Positions 1 through 6,303 of a stretch of 15,579 bases of DNA are shown here, one piece after another. Each line of letters starts with the position of its first letter. Position 1 is the stretch's first letter. The notes below the pieces were generated by a model. It made no database searches, was not told the DNA's origin, and saw nothing but the letters and a program-made list of their open reading frames with translations. The position numbers and the translations under genes were made by a program. The stretch comes from Sulfuritalea sp. GTDB lineage: Bacteria; Pseudomonadota; Gammaproteobacteria; Burkholderiales; Rhodocyclaceae. The DNA lies in assembly GCA_021738105.1 (NCBI GenBank), contig JAIPCS010000063.1, forward strand, positions 1 through 15,579, given 5' to 3'.

Positions 1-1
1 C

Positions 2-373
2 TTCCTCGACGAACGGGCGAGTAGGGGTGACGTTCGCCGTTCCCTTACGGCTGACGCTGAACGTGCTTTGACCCGTTATCTTTGGCCGGGAAACGTGCGC
101 GAGTTGCACCACTGCCTTGAGCGCGCCAGCGTTATGTCGCTCGTGCCCGCGCTGAACGCCGGAAACCTGTTCGGCAGCAGCGGGGATTTCGTACAGGAGG
201 GTGACGTGCAGCGGCAACCGCTCAGTAACCATCTGCAGGAATGCGAACGCGCCTACATTCGGCGGGCGCTTACCGAGTGCGATGGCCGCATTGCTGATAC
301 TGCCGCCCTGCTCGGCATCAGCCGCAAAAACCTGTGGGAAAAAATGCGCAAGCTGGAAATGGCCGAGGGCTGA
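2..373 (+). CDS. sigma-54-dependent transcriptional activator (NtrC type), C-terminal fragment
   Basis: This is the 3' end of a gene that starts before the window; the frame is open from base 2 and ends at a TGA at 371-373. The visible 123 residues hold the end of the AAA+ sigma-54 interaction domain, including the family hallmark WPGNVREL followed by a helical segment with ..LERASV.. . A linker of about 50 residues and a Fis-type helix-turn-helix follow (ALTECDGRIADTAALLGISR, then KNLWEKMRKL). Such proteins bind upstream enhancers and use ATP hydrolysis to open sigma-54 promoters. The receiver or other sensory domain lies outside the window, so its signal is unknown. It converges on the cytochrome gene at 455-799. 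Its recognition helix differs from that of the regulator at 6291-7670, so it should bind a different operator. The family call is secure; the regulon is not. Confidence 0.9.
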   Translation, partial: FLDERASRGDVRRSLTADAERALTRYLWPGNVRELHHCLERASVMSLVPALNAGNLFGSSGDFVQEGDVQRQPLSNHLQECERAYIRRALTECDGRIADTAALLGISRKNLWEKMRKLEMAEG

Positions 374-454
374 AAACCGCTCCGATCGCCTTACCCCGTG
401 CAGTTTCGATTACCTCACGTGCGCCTTTGTCTGGTGGCTTGCCTGAGAGCACCC

Positions 455-799
455 CTAGAGCGACAGAATCCACCGCGCAATATTCTTGAGCTGGTCCGGA
501 TCTTTTGTATCGATGATCCGGTGGTTTTCTTCCGTGCCGTCTTCCAACTGAACCAGGTGACCGCTGGTGATGTGTTCAACAATTGTCTCAACGCCGTCCG
601 GCTTGGTTTTCAGTCGGCCCGCTACATTTTTGTAGGCCGGGCCTTTCTTGGTCTTGTCGATAGCGTGACACTTGAAGCAGTCATTCTTCTTGGCCAAAGC
701 CTTGGCCGCCGCCGCATCAACTTCAGCCTGTGCAAAACTTGCATTGCCCAAGGCAAGCAGCAGCAATCCTGATAATAAAGCGGTCGTTTTCGAGGTCAT
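455..799 (-). CDS. small periplasmic monohaem c-type cytochrome (paralogue of 3112-3456)
   Basis: The protein has 114 residues: a signal peptide of about 25 residues (MTSKTTALLSGLLLLALG...FAQA) and one haem site CFKCH at residues 41-45. The body ends in ..NIARWILSL, the C-terminal helix typical of class I cytochromes c. The ATG at 799 is preferred because AAGGA lies about 8 nt upstream and the signal peptide begins there; a longer frame from 844 would add a non-signal-like extension. Apart from the initiator there is no methionine at all, so the usual Met axial ligand cannot exist. His93 sits 22 residues from the C-terminus, where class I proteins usually have the Met. The same length, haem motif and C-terminal pattern recur in 3112-3456, so the two are duplicates flanking the nine-haem gene. 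It lies 111 bp downstream of that gene and may be cotranscribed with it. The likely role is a soluble electron carrier; the partner is inferred from neighbourhood only. Confidence 0.9.
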   Translation of the reverse strand: MTSKTTALLSGLLLLALGNASFAQAEVDAAAAKALAKKNDCFKCHAIDKTKKGPAYKNVAGRLKTKPDGVETIVEHITSGHLVQLEDGTEENHRIIDTKDPDQLKNIARWILSL

Positions 800-875
800 A
801 CAAATATCCTTGCGAAAGCATTGAAAAACCCAAGCCGGTCTCAAGGAAGTGGCACTTCGGTTGTCCAGCCCCGCT

Positions 876-903
876 CCGCTTCAAGGTCCGTACCTTGAAG
901 CGG
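876..903 (-). other. intercistronic hairpin between the nine-haem gene and the small cytochrome
   Basis: A perfect 12-bp inverted repeat (CCGCTTCAAGGT / ACCTTGAAGCGG) with the 4-nt loop CCGT lies 8 bp beyond the stop of the nine-haem gene. No T-run follows on the minus strand, so it is not a standard intrinsic terminator. It could partly terminate transcription, or protect the 3' end of the upstream message and set different levels for the two cytochromes. The structure is seen; the function is inferred. Confidence 0.6.
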
Positions 904-910
904 TGTCCTG

Positions 911-2923
911 TCAGTGACCTCCTGAAAAGCCGATGATGATCAGTACCAGCAGCGCCAATCCGAAGGCAATCAGAACAAGACCGAGAATCTTCGAAGCGAG
1001 CGTAAAGGGCGCGGATGGAGCATCCACCAGGTACTTCTCGAGTTGGCCGGTTTCTACCAGCCGATCGTATTGCGCCCGGTGCTCATGCCTGAATTCAGCC
1101 ATGGACTGTGTTCCGGTGAACATCACGACATCCGGTGGCGGCAGTTTGTCGGGGCGGAAGTGATTATTAAAGAAGTGCACCGTGAAGAGGAATACGGCGG
1201 CAAGCACCGCTTCTTCACCATGCACCACCATCGCCACGTTGAACACCCAGCCCGGCAGGAACTTCGCCACGACGTGCGGGAAGGCAAGCATCATGCCGCT
1301 ACCGCCGATGATGGCCATACCCCAGAACACCGCCCAGTAGTCGAACTTCTCCCAGTAGGACCAGCGTTCGATTGCCGGGCGCGGCCCTTTGCCGATGAAC
1401 CATTTGAACATGCCGATCATGTCGTACATGTCCTTCCAGTTCGGCACGAAAGAGTCCGGGCCGAAGAACCTGAAGTTCTTCCAGTTGCGGGCCAGATTGA
1501 TTGTCACCGCAATCAAATGGATGGCGAAGATACCCAGCATGGTGTAGGCCGCCAAACGGTGTACCTGTCCGGCAATTCTTGGGGTACCGAATGCTGCCAT
1601 CACGGCTTTGGCCCAGCTGGTTTCGGGGAAGAATGCCGCCATACCCGTAAGTACCAGGGTCATCACGCTCAGGGCGAACAGGAGGTGGGCAAGACGCCAC
1701 ATCGGGCCAAAGCGCTTGACATGCCTGGTGGCGAACTCCGGTGGCAGTTTGTCGGTCATGACGTGCGGCACGTTCTTGCCCTGCTTGCGATCCGCATATT
1801 CACGATACCACCACAGTCCCGAATGCAACCAGAAGAACGCAAAGACACCAATCAGCAGGGCAACCATGGCCTTGGTGGTGAGCCAGATCTCGGGGTATTT
1901 GGCAAAGTCGTGGCTGTTGCCATGCGGACTGAAGCTGAGGAAGCCGGGAGTGGCGAGAGGCGGCTTGCCTTCTTTGCCGCTGTGGCACTTCTGGCAGGTT
2001 TTCAGCCGGTTCTTTTCGTGCATTTTCGACTCGGGGTCTTTGGACGGCTGCATGGCATGACTGCCGTGACAGTCAAAACACTTGGCGGTGTAGGCGTAGC
2101 CCAGCGTATTGACCTGGCCGTGGTAGGAAGCCTTGTACGTGGCCAGAGCGTCCTTGTGGCAGTCACCGCAACTGGCGGTGATCGCCAGCTTGGCCGTATC
2201 GGACGAGGTGCCGATGATGTCGTGGGTCGTATGGCAATCGGAGCAGACGGCCGACTTCAGGTTGTTTTTCTCGATGATCTCCTTGCCATGGATCGAACCA
2301 GTCCAGTCTTCGAGGTGGTCTTCATGACACTTGCCGCAGATATCGGGCACGGTGGCATGCCATTCCTTGCGCTCTGCCGTGCCGCGCAGCGGTACATCGA
2401 AGCTGTGTACGTTGTGGCAATCGCTGCAGATCGCCATGAGTTTGGACGGATCATCCTTATCCTTTTGGGCGTGGAATGACTTCTTGTAGGCCGCAACATT
2501 CTCGGCAACGATGCCGAGGCGAGGCTTTTCTGCAGTTTTATTGTCTCTTTTGGCGGCGTCCCACAGGTCCAGGTGGCACTGTGCACATTCAGGCTTTTTG
2601 GCATCCGGCGCCTTCTGATGCGGCGTGACGTTGTCGGTAATGTCCGTATGGCAGGTGACACAATCCATCTTCGCGTGCACGCTCTTGGCGTACTTTCCGG
2701 GACTGATGGGATGCAGCGCGCGTTTCTCATCGTCGTCGGTCGTAACTTCCAGCTTGCCTTTCTTGCCGTCGTGGCAGGTCTGACAGCCGGCGTTGTCGAG
2801 CTTTTGTACCGCGGACGAGCCGACCTTGTCGTCGGCCGCTGAGGCGAGGCTGGTGGAAAAAATCGCGCCCAGACTGATCGATGCTGCCAGGATCCACGCT
2901 GCAAACTTGTTGGTACGCTTCAT
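911..2923 (-). CDS. nine-haem cytochrome c fused to a membrane cytochrome b domain (CbcL-like quinone oxidoreductase)
   Basis: The protein has 670 residues. A signal peptide (1-30) leads into a periplasmic domain with nine CxxCH motifs starting at residues 47, 88, 113, 166, 196, 227, 252, 282 and 310. Many extra His residues (for example CSDCHNVH, CSDCHTTH) suit bis-His c3/c7-type haems. Then come about six membrane segments (roughly 351-372, 411-430, 457-477, 527-549, 565-585 and 645-666). Histidines inside or beside helices (His413, His455, His469, His568, His583) are candidate ligands of two b haems, as in HydC/FdnI-type cytochromes b. This order, nine c haems followed by a dihaem b domain, is that of Geobacter CbcL, an inner-membrane quinol oxidase used in Fe(III) reduction. 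The expected role is electron exchange between the quinone pool and periplasmic carriers; direction and final partner are unknown. GGGGAA precedes the ATG. No sigma-54 promoter was found upstream. Confidence 0.88.
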   Translation of the reverse strand: MKRTNKFAAWILAASISLGAIFSTSLASAADDKVGSSAVQKLDNAGCQTCHDGKKGKLEVTTDDDEKRALHPISPGKYAKSVHAKMDCVTCHTDITDNVTPHQKAPDAKKPECAQCHLDLWDAAKRDNKTAEKPRLGIVAENVAAYKKSFHAQKDKDDPSKLMAICSDCHNVHSFDVPLRGTAERKEWHATVPDICGKCHEDHLEDWTGSIHGKEIIEKNNLKSAVCSDCHTTHDIIGTSSDTAKLAITASCGDCHKDALATYKASYHGQVNTLGYAYTAKCFDCHGSHAMQPSKDPESKMHEKNRLKTCQKCHSGKEGKPPLATPGFLSFSPHGNSHDFAKYPEIWLTTKAMVALLIGVFAFFWLHSGLWWYREYADRKQGKNVPHVMTDKLPPEFATRHVKRFGPMWRLAHLLFALSVMTLVLTGMAAFFPETSWAKAVMAAFGTPRIAGQVHRLAAYTMLGIFAIHLIAVTINLARNWKNFRFFGPDSFVPNWKDMYDMIGMFKWFIGKGPRPAIERWSYWEKFDYWAVFWGMAIIGGSGMMLAFPHVVAKFLPGWVFNVAMVVHGEEAVLAAVFLFTVHFFNNHFRPDKLPPPDVVMFTGTQSMAEFRHEHRAQYDRLVETGQLEKYLVDAPSAPFTLASKILGLVLIAFGLALLVLIIIGFSGGH

Positions 2924-3058
2924 TGCCGTTCCCCATGAAGTATTACTTGGTGTCGATCACAAAACGATTTGCCGACTGCCACTATCCACCGCGCCGCAAA
3001 AAACTGCTTTCCGGCGCGGCCACCATCAGAGATGACGACCGCGCCGGGAATTCGCCCA

Positions 3059-3102
3059 GACAGACAAAATCGCCCGGGCGGGGTGAGCTCACCCCGCCCG
3101 GG
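3059..3102 (-). terminator. intrinsic terminator after the small cytochrome gene at 3112-3456
   Basis: A perfect 30-bp palindrome at 3073-3102 (arm CCCGGGCGGGGTGAG and its complement) begins 9 bp beyond the stop codon. On the minus strand it is followed by a T-rich stretch, ATTTTGTCTGTCT. This fits a strong Rho-independent terminator that separates this gene from the nine-haem gene. Confidence 0.82.
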
Positions 3103-3111
3103 TCGAGTCGA

Positions 3112-3456
3112 TTACTGCGACAGAATCCATTGCGCCAGATTGCTCAGCGCTTTCGGGTCCTTGGTCTCGATGATCTTGTGATCTTCTTCGCTGCCGTCAT
3201 CCAGTTTGACCTTTTGACCTTCGGTCATTTGCTTGATGGCTTCTTTCTCGCCGAGACCCTTTTCCTTGTACTTGGCCGCGATCTTCTGGTACGACGGTCC
3301 TTTCTTGGTCTTGTTTACGGCGTGGCACTTGAAACAGTTGTTCTTCTTGCCAAGCTTTTTGGCGGCGTCACTGTCGATTTCAGCGTGGGCGGGCGACAAT
3401 CCAGCCAGGGCAAAGAGCAGGGTTCCGGTCAGCAGTAGAGCGTTTTTGGTTTTCAT
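3112..3456 (-). CDS. small periplasmic monohaem c-type cytochrome (paralogue of 455-799)
   Basis: The protein has 114 residues, with a signal peptide cut near SPAHA (residue 25), one haem motif CFKCH at 41-45, a lysine-rich body and a C-terminal helix ending LAQWILSQ. The length and motif positions match the protein at 455-799, and many residues are shared, for example NKTKKGPSY against DKTKKGPAY and HKIIETKDP against HRIIDTKDP. His93 again stands where class I cytochromes usually carry the Met ligand; this copy also has Met77, but the paralogue does not conserve it. GGAG lies about 8 nt before the ATG. A strong terminator follows, so this is probably a single-gene unit or the end of one. The inferred role is an electron shuttle for the nine-haem membrane cytochrome or another partner. 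The abundance of Lys suggests docking to an acidic surface. Confidence 0.9.
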   Translation of the reverse strand: MKTKNALLLTGTLLFALAGLSPAHAEIDSDAAKKLGKKNNCFKCHAVNKTKKGPSYQKIAAKYKEKGLGEKEAIKQMTEGQKVKLDDGSEEDHKIIETKDPKALSNLAQWILSQ

Positions 3457-3668
3457 GAGCGAACTCCGATAGAGATAGTTTTGAAAGTTGGATTCATTTT
3501 CGTGCCAAAGCTTTGTGTGTCAGAGACTACCCTTCGAGACAGACAATGCTCCGTGTGCTGCAAAGAAAAAATTCGGGCGTGATGCATTGTGATGATTGCC
3601 CAGGAGATATGTAAAACAGGCGAGGCAAGAAGAAGACGGCTGGTTCCTGTGATAGTGACTAGGTTGTG

Positions 3669-4430
3669 TCAGATCTGTGCCGGCTTGACTGCACGATGAA
3701 AGCCGATCATGCCGTAGAAGACCGTGTCCGCAGTGACCTCAACATAGCCCAGTTCGCGCAGCACGATCGACAACTCTTCGGCGGTGTAGAACAGGTCAAG
3801 TGCATCGATGAAATACTGCTTGAATTTGGTTGCCGCCGGGCCGCTGCCAACGATCAGGCTGGTGAAATTGAGACAGGCCTTGAGGTAGGTGTAGTACAAA
3901 TTTTTCACGATCACGTTGCGTGGACGCAGCATGTCGGAATGATGAAAATGTCCACCCGGCTTGAGCACCCGCTGAATTTCGCTGAACACCTCTCTCACGC
4001 GCAGGTGACGTGAAGCGAATTGCAGCGTAACGACATCGAAGTGATTGTCGGGAAAGGGCAGTTTGTGTACATCTCCGATGGTGCTTTTGATATGAAAACC
4101 CAGAGCTGCGGCATTTTGCTGGCCGACAGTTTGCATCTCCGCGCTGCGATCCATGGCGTGAACGTCGAGGCTGGGTTCGCGCTTGAGCAAAGCGATACCG
4201 ATGGCATTGGTGCCGGCGCAGACATCCAGCACTTTCTGATTCGGCTTGATGTCCACCGATCGCATGAAGCGTTTGAGAAAGGTGCTCCACAAGCCCAGCG
4301 CAGCAATTTCATTGCCCCGGTCGTAATAGGGCGCGATGTCTGCAAACGCATCGTTCAACTCATTACTCCAGACATCACTGAAGCGTTCTTCACGGATCGC
4401 TTCACGATTTACCAGCGGCGGTGGCGCCAT
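3669..4430 (-). CDS. class I SAM-dependent methyltransferase, UbiE/MenG-like
   Basis: The protein has 253 residues. The N-terminal stretch NDAFADIAPYYDRGNE (26-41) resembles the lead-in of UbiE/MenG quinone methyltransferases. Glycine-rich SAM motif I is VLDVCAGTNAIG (67-78); an acidic residue ending the second strand follows (Asp94 in HAMDRS), then GDVHKLPFPDNHFDVVT (119-135) and RVLKPGG (154-160). UbiE methylates the ring carbon of ubiquinone and menaquinone precursors. This protein is divergent from that core enzyme (motif I CAGTN rather than the usual GGTGD), so the substrate is uncertain. Its place between two cytochrome genes suggests a link to quinone chemistry of this electron chain, by context only. 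AGGAG lies about 9 nt before the ATG. It appears to have its own promoter because a terminator closes the gene upstream. Confidence 0.82.
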   Translation of the reverse strand: MAPPPLVNREAIREERFSDVWSNELNDAFADIAPYYDRGNEIAALGLWSTFLKRFMRSVDIKPNQKVLDVCAGTNAIGIALLKREPSLDVHAMDRSAEMQTVGQQNAAALGFHIKSTIGDVHKLPFPDNHFDVVTLQFASRHLRVREVFSEIQRVLKPGGHFHHSDMLRPRNVIVKNLYYTYLKACLNFTSLIVGSGPAATKFKQYFIDALDLFYTAEELSIVLRELGYVEVTADTVFYGMIGFHRAVKPAQI

Positions 4431-4740
4431 TTATGTCTTCTCCTGCGGTTGATCAAATCACTACGGTTTGCTGAAGAGATTTAGCCTTTGTGGCCGCATG
4501 GTGTCAAGTCGGAGGATTCCTACAGCTGGCTCCGTCGCCGATCCGGCACTCCTGTCAGCATGAGTTTCAAGCAGTAACGCTGTGATACTCTGACATTCAA
4601 AATCCGGCGGTATTCGACTTCTTCCTCAAAGTGTCTGTATGCACTATCGCTTATTCAAGACCTGACGAAACACGGGCGCTGAATGCGTTTGAAGTGCTGA
4701 TGCATTCCGCCCGGGTCCGGCCCGGGCGGGGACTGCTGTG
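4431..4740. other. intergenic region between the methyltransferase and the 438-residue cytochrome gene
   Basis: This 310-bp gap holds the terminator of the cytochrome gene (4707-4729) at one end and the methyltransferase ribosome binding site at the other. A short palindrome TTGATCAA lies at about 4449-4456, just upstream of the methyltransferase start. I saw no clear sigma-54 promoter, no convincing small ORF and no long repeat. Confidence 0.5.
4707..4729 (-). terminator. hairpin terminator after the 438-residue cytochrome gene
   Basis: A perfect 9-bp stem (CCGCCCGGG / CCCGGGCGG) with a 5-nt loop starts 11 bp past the TAG stop. It is very GC-rich but the following minus-strand bases (AATGCATCAG) are not a T-run, so termination efficiency is uncertain. 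The stem shares GCCCGGGCGGGG with the terminator near 3073-3102. Confidence 0.6.
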
Positions 4741-6057
4741 CTACTTCAACTTGACAGCGTTGATGTCGACCTTGGTGCCTTTCTTGACACCGATTCCCAG
4801 TGTCTTCTCAAAGGAAACCTGGTGACCGCGCGTGGTGATGTTGTCATCGTGGATCGCAAAGCCGACGTTATAGACGCCACCTTCTTTCAAGGTCTTGTCG
4901 TCGGGGTTGGTCAGACCCAGCGGGCGGATCAGCACCACGGTCCATTCACCGTTCTTCCAACTGGAGATCGCATTGTTGTCGGCGGCTGAGCCTTTGGCAT
5001 CTTCACGGCTGTTGATGTAGTCGGGAATCATGTCTCCCTCTTTCCAGCCCGCATTCGGGTCAAACGGCACTGCATTCGTTTCGCGGATCAGGTAGTGGTC
5101 ACCGCCCTTGTACAGATCCAGCGCCTTGATCGACTTGTAGCCGACCTTCTTCTCGTCCCACATGAACTTCGGCTGGTGCGTTTTCTTGTCGGCATTGCTG
5201 CTGAACGGATTCTTGCCGGCATCGCCGTAGCGATATTCAGCGACGTGGAAGTCGTCGGCCATGCCGACCGAGGTGCTACGATGGGCACGCCACTGAATCA
5301 GATCGAGAAAGTAGCCGGACGCCTTGAGTTTGGCGAGTTCCTCCTGCGACTTGCCGGTTTTCCAGTCGGACGGGTCTGTGCGGGTATCAGGCAGAAACTT
5401 GCGCACGTCGCCCTTCTTGATCGCCGTCAGCATGGGATTGGCAGCAACTTCCTCCTTGGTCGCTAGATGGGGATTGTCGCGCTCGCCGTCGTGGCAGGTC
5501 AGCCAGCAACCCTGCTTCGCAAAACCGGCTACTTTTCCATCGTCAATCAGGATCGACATGCGATCTTCGTAGATGCCGGGTGTTTTGCCTTCCTGAACCG
5601 CTTTGTCCAGCTTGGGATAGCCCCAGACTTTCCATTCCTTGCCGTCGAATCTCAGGTATTGATGCTCGGTACCGGGGTAGGCATTATCCGTCTTCCACTG
5701 GTAGCGAATATAGAGATTCTTGGCATCGTAGGCCGCTTGTACCTTGAGTTCCTTGTATCCCGATTTGCCGGGAATAGGGGTGGGCTCGAGTCGGCCACCC
5801 TTCACGATCTTGTTGCCCATGTCCTTTTCGGCATCTTCTTCGTCGTGGCAGGACAAGCAGGCGTCGCCGCGCTTGACTTCTTTCGCGGCATTTTCGTGGG
5901 CGTCGCTGCGCAGCCAATTGTAGGTGGATTGACCGGGATAGAACATCGGAATCTTGGTGGTCGAAATCTTCGACCAGTTGATCTTGGCCGGGTCTGCGGC
6001 CAGGGCGGAACCCATGCCGATGAGAGCCAGGCTCAGAAACAGTGCAGTTCTTTTCAT
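4741..6057 (-). CDS. periplasmic cytochrome with ethylbenzene-dehydrogenase-gamma-like haem-binding domain and two c-haem motifs
   Basis: The protein has 438 residues with a signal peptide (1-20, ending ALA). A standard haem site CLSCH lies at 67-71, and an unusual CX3CH site, CWLTCH, at 184-189. Most of the chain resembles the EB_dh family (haem-binding gamma subunits of ethylbenzene and dimethylsulfide dehydrogenases): KVQAAYDAKNLYIRYQWKT, EDRMSILIDDG, and the C-terminal WTVVLIRPL and YNVGFAIHDD. Those subunits normally pair with a molybdenum catalytic subunit and an Fe-S subunit, but neither is encoded here. This suggests a stand-alone electron-transfer or sensor-linked cytochrome. GGAG precedes the ATG, and a consensus sigma-54 promoter with two operators lies upstream, so expression is probably controlled by the regulator at 6291-7670. 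Its physiological partner may be the nine-haem membrane cytochrome, by context only. The protein family is fairly sure; the role is open. Confidence 0.85.
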   Translation of the reverse strand: MKRTALFLSLALIGMGSALAADPAKINWSKISTTKIPMFYPGQSTYNWLRSDAHENAAKEVKRGDACLSCHDEEDAEKDMGNKIVKGGRLEPTPIPGKSGYKELKVQAAYDAKNLYIRYQWKTDNAYPGTEHQYLRFDGKEWKVWGYPKLDKAVQEGKTPGIYEDRMSILIDDGKVAGFAKQGCWLTCHDGERDNPHLATKEEVAANPMLTAIKKGDVRKFLPDTRTDPSDWKTGKSQEELAKLKASGYFLDLIQWRAHRSTSVGMADDFHVAEYRYGDAGKNPFSSNADKKTHQPKFMWDEKKVGYKSIKALDLYKGGDHYLIRETNAVPFDPNAGWKEGDMIPDYINSREDAKGSAADNNAISSWKNGEWTVVLIRPLGLTNPDDKTLKEGGVYNVGFAIHDDNITTRGHQVSFEKTLGIGVKKGTKVDINAVKLK

Positions 6058-6167
6058 GATGAGTCTCCGTTTTTAGATGAGGTTATGTGCAGAAATAGAT
6101 ATGACTGATTCGAAGAGGAGCCGCAGGCAAGATTCGCTACATCACATTGTTTCTCTTGAAATCACCC

Positions 6168-6193
6168 AGACTTGCAATAGCTAGCGCAAGTCT
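6168..6193. repeat. 8-bp inverted repeat spanning the -12 element and predicted start site of the sigma-54 promoter
   Basis: AGACTTGC (6168-6175) and its exact complement GCAAGTCT (6186-6193) flank a 10-bp spacer. The right arm contains the TTGC -12 element of the minus-strand promoter, and the left arm lies over the expected transcription start near 6174. It might be a repressor site, or chance; only the symmetry is seen. Confidence 0.45.
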
Positions 6194-6200
6194 TGTGCCA
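6186..6200 (-). promoter_or_regulatory. sigma-54 (-24/-12) promoter for the 438-residue cytochrome gene
   Basis: The minus strand reads TGGCACAAGACTTGC. This gives an intact TGGCAC -24 box and TTGC -12 box with exactly 10 nt between the invariant GG and GC. The start site would fall near 6174, about 115 nt before the ATG at 6057. Sigma-54 promoters need an NtrC-type activator, and one is encoded directly upstream. Confidence 0.9.
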
Positions 6201-6262
6201 TGCATCATTTATATACAGAAGGCCTTATTGAAGGCGGTGTCATGGAAATTCGCTTGGTTGGC

Positions 6263-6280
6263 TGTCACTTAAAGGTGACA
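6263..6280. promoter_or_regulatory. operator 1 (upstream activating sequence) for an NtrC-type regulator
   Basis: TGTCACTTAAAGGTGACA has 6-bp symmetric arms, TGTCAC and GTGACA, centred about 72 bp upstream of the -24 element. It shares its arms with operator 2, and the centres are about 20 bp apart, close to two helical turns. This is the usual layout of paired enhancer sites for dimers of an NtrC-type activator. Confidence 0.82.
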
Positions 6281-6303
6281 GTTGTCACTTTTAAGTGACA
6301 ACT
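6280..6303. promoter_or_regulatory. operator 2 (upstream activating sequence), overlapping the regulator's stop codon
   Basis: This near-ideal palindrome has 11-bp arms (AGTTGTCACTT and AAGTGACAACT) around TT. It is the stronger of the two sites and is centred near 6291.5, about 92 bp upstream of the -24 element. The last codons and the TAA of the response regulator gene (stop at 6291-6293) lie inside it, so this stretch is both coding and regulatory. Confidence 0.85.

Noticed and set aside
850..864. Plus-strand sigma-54-like sequence TGGCACTTCGGTTGT
   Set aside because: The -12 box has GT instead of GC, and no plus-strand gene lies downstream; it would only give antisense RNA into the nine-haem gene.
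1043..2479. Long plus-strand open frame of 478 codons antisense to the nine-haem gene
   Set aside because: It mirrors the nine-haem cytochrome, whose CxxCH series and membrane helices are unmistakable. The antisense product is His-rich because Cys/His codons are read backwards, has no recognisable domain and no ribosome binding site.
3497..3507. TGGCACG on the minus strand upstream of the small cytochrome at 3112-3456
   Set aside because: It matches a -24 element, but the expected -12 position reads TGAA rather than TTGC, so it is not a convincing sigma-54 promoter.
4449..4456. TTGATCAA upstream of the methyltransferase as an FNR-type site
   Set aside because: The half-sites are not separated by the 4 bp that FNR sites need, so it is only a short palindrome.
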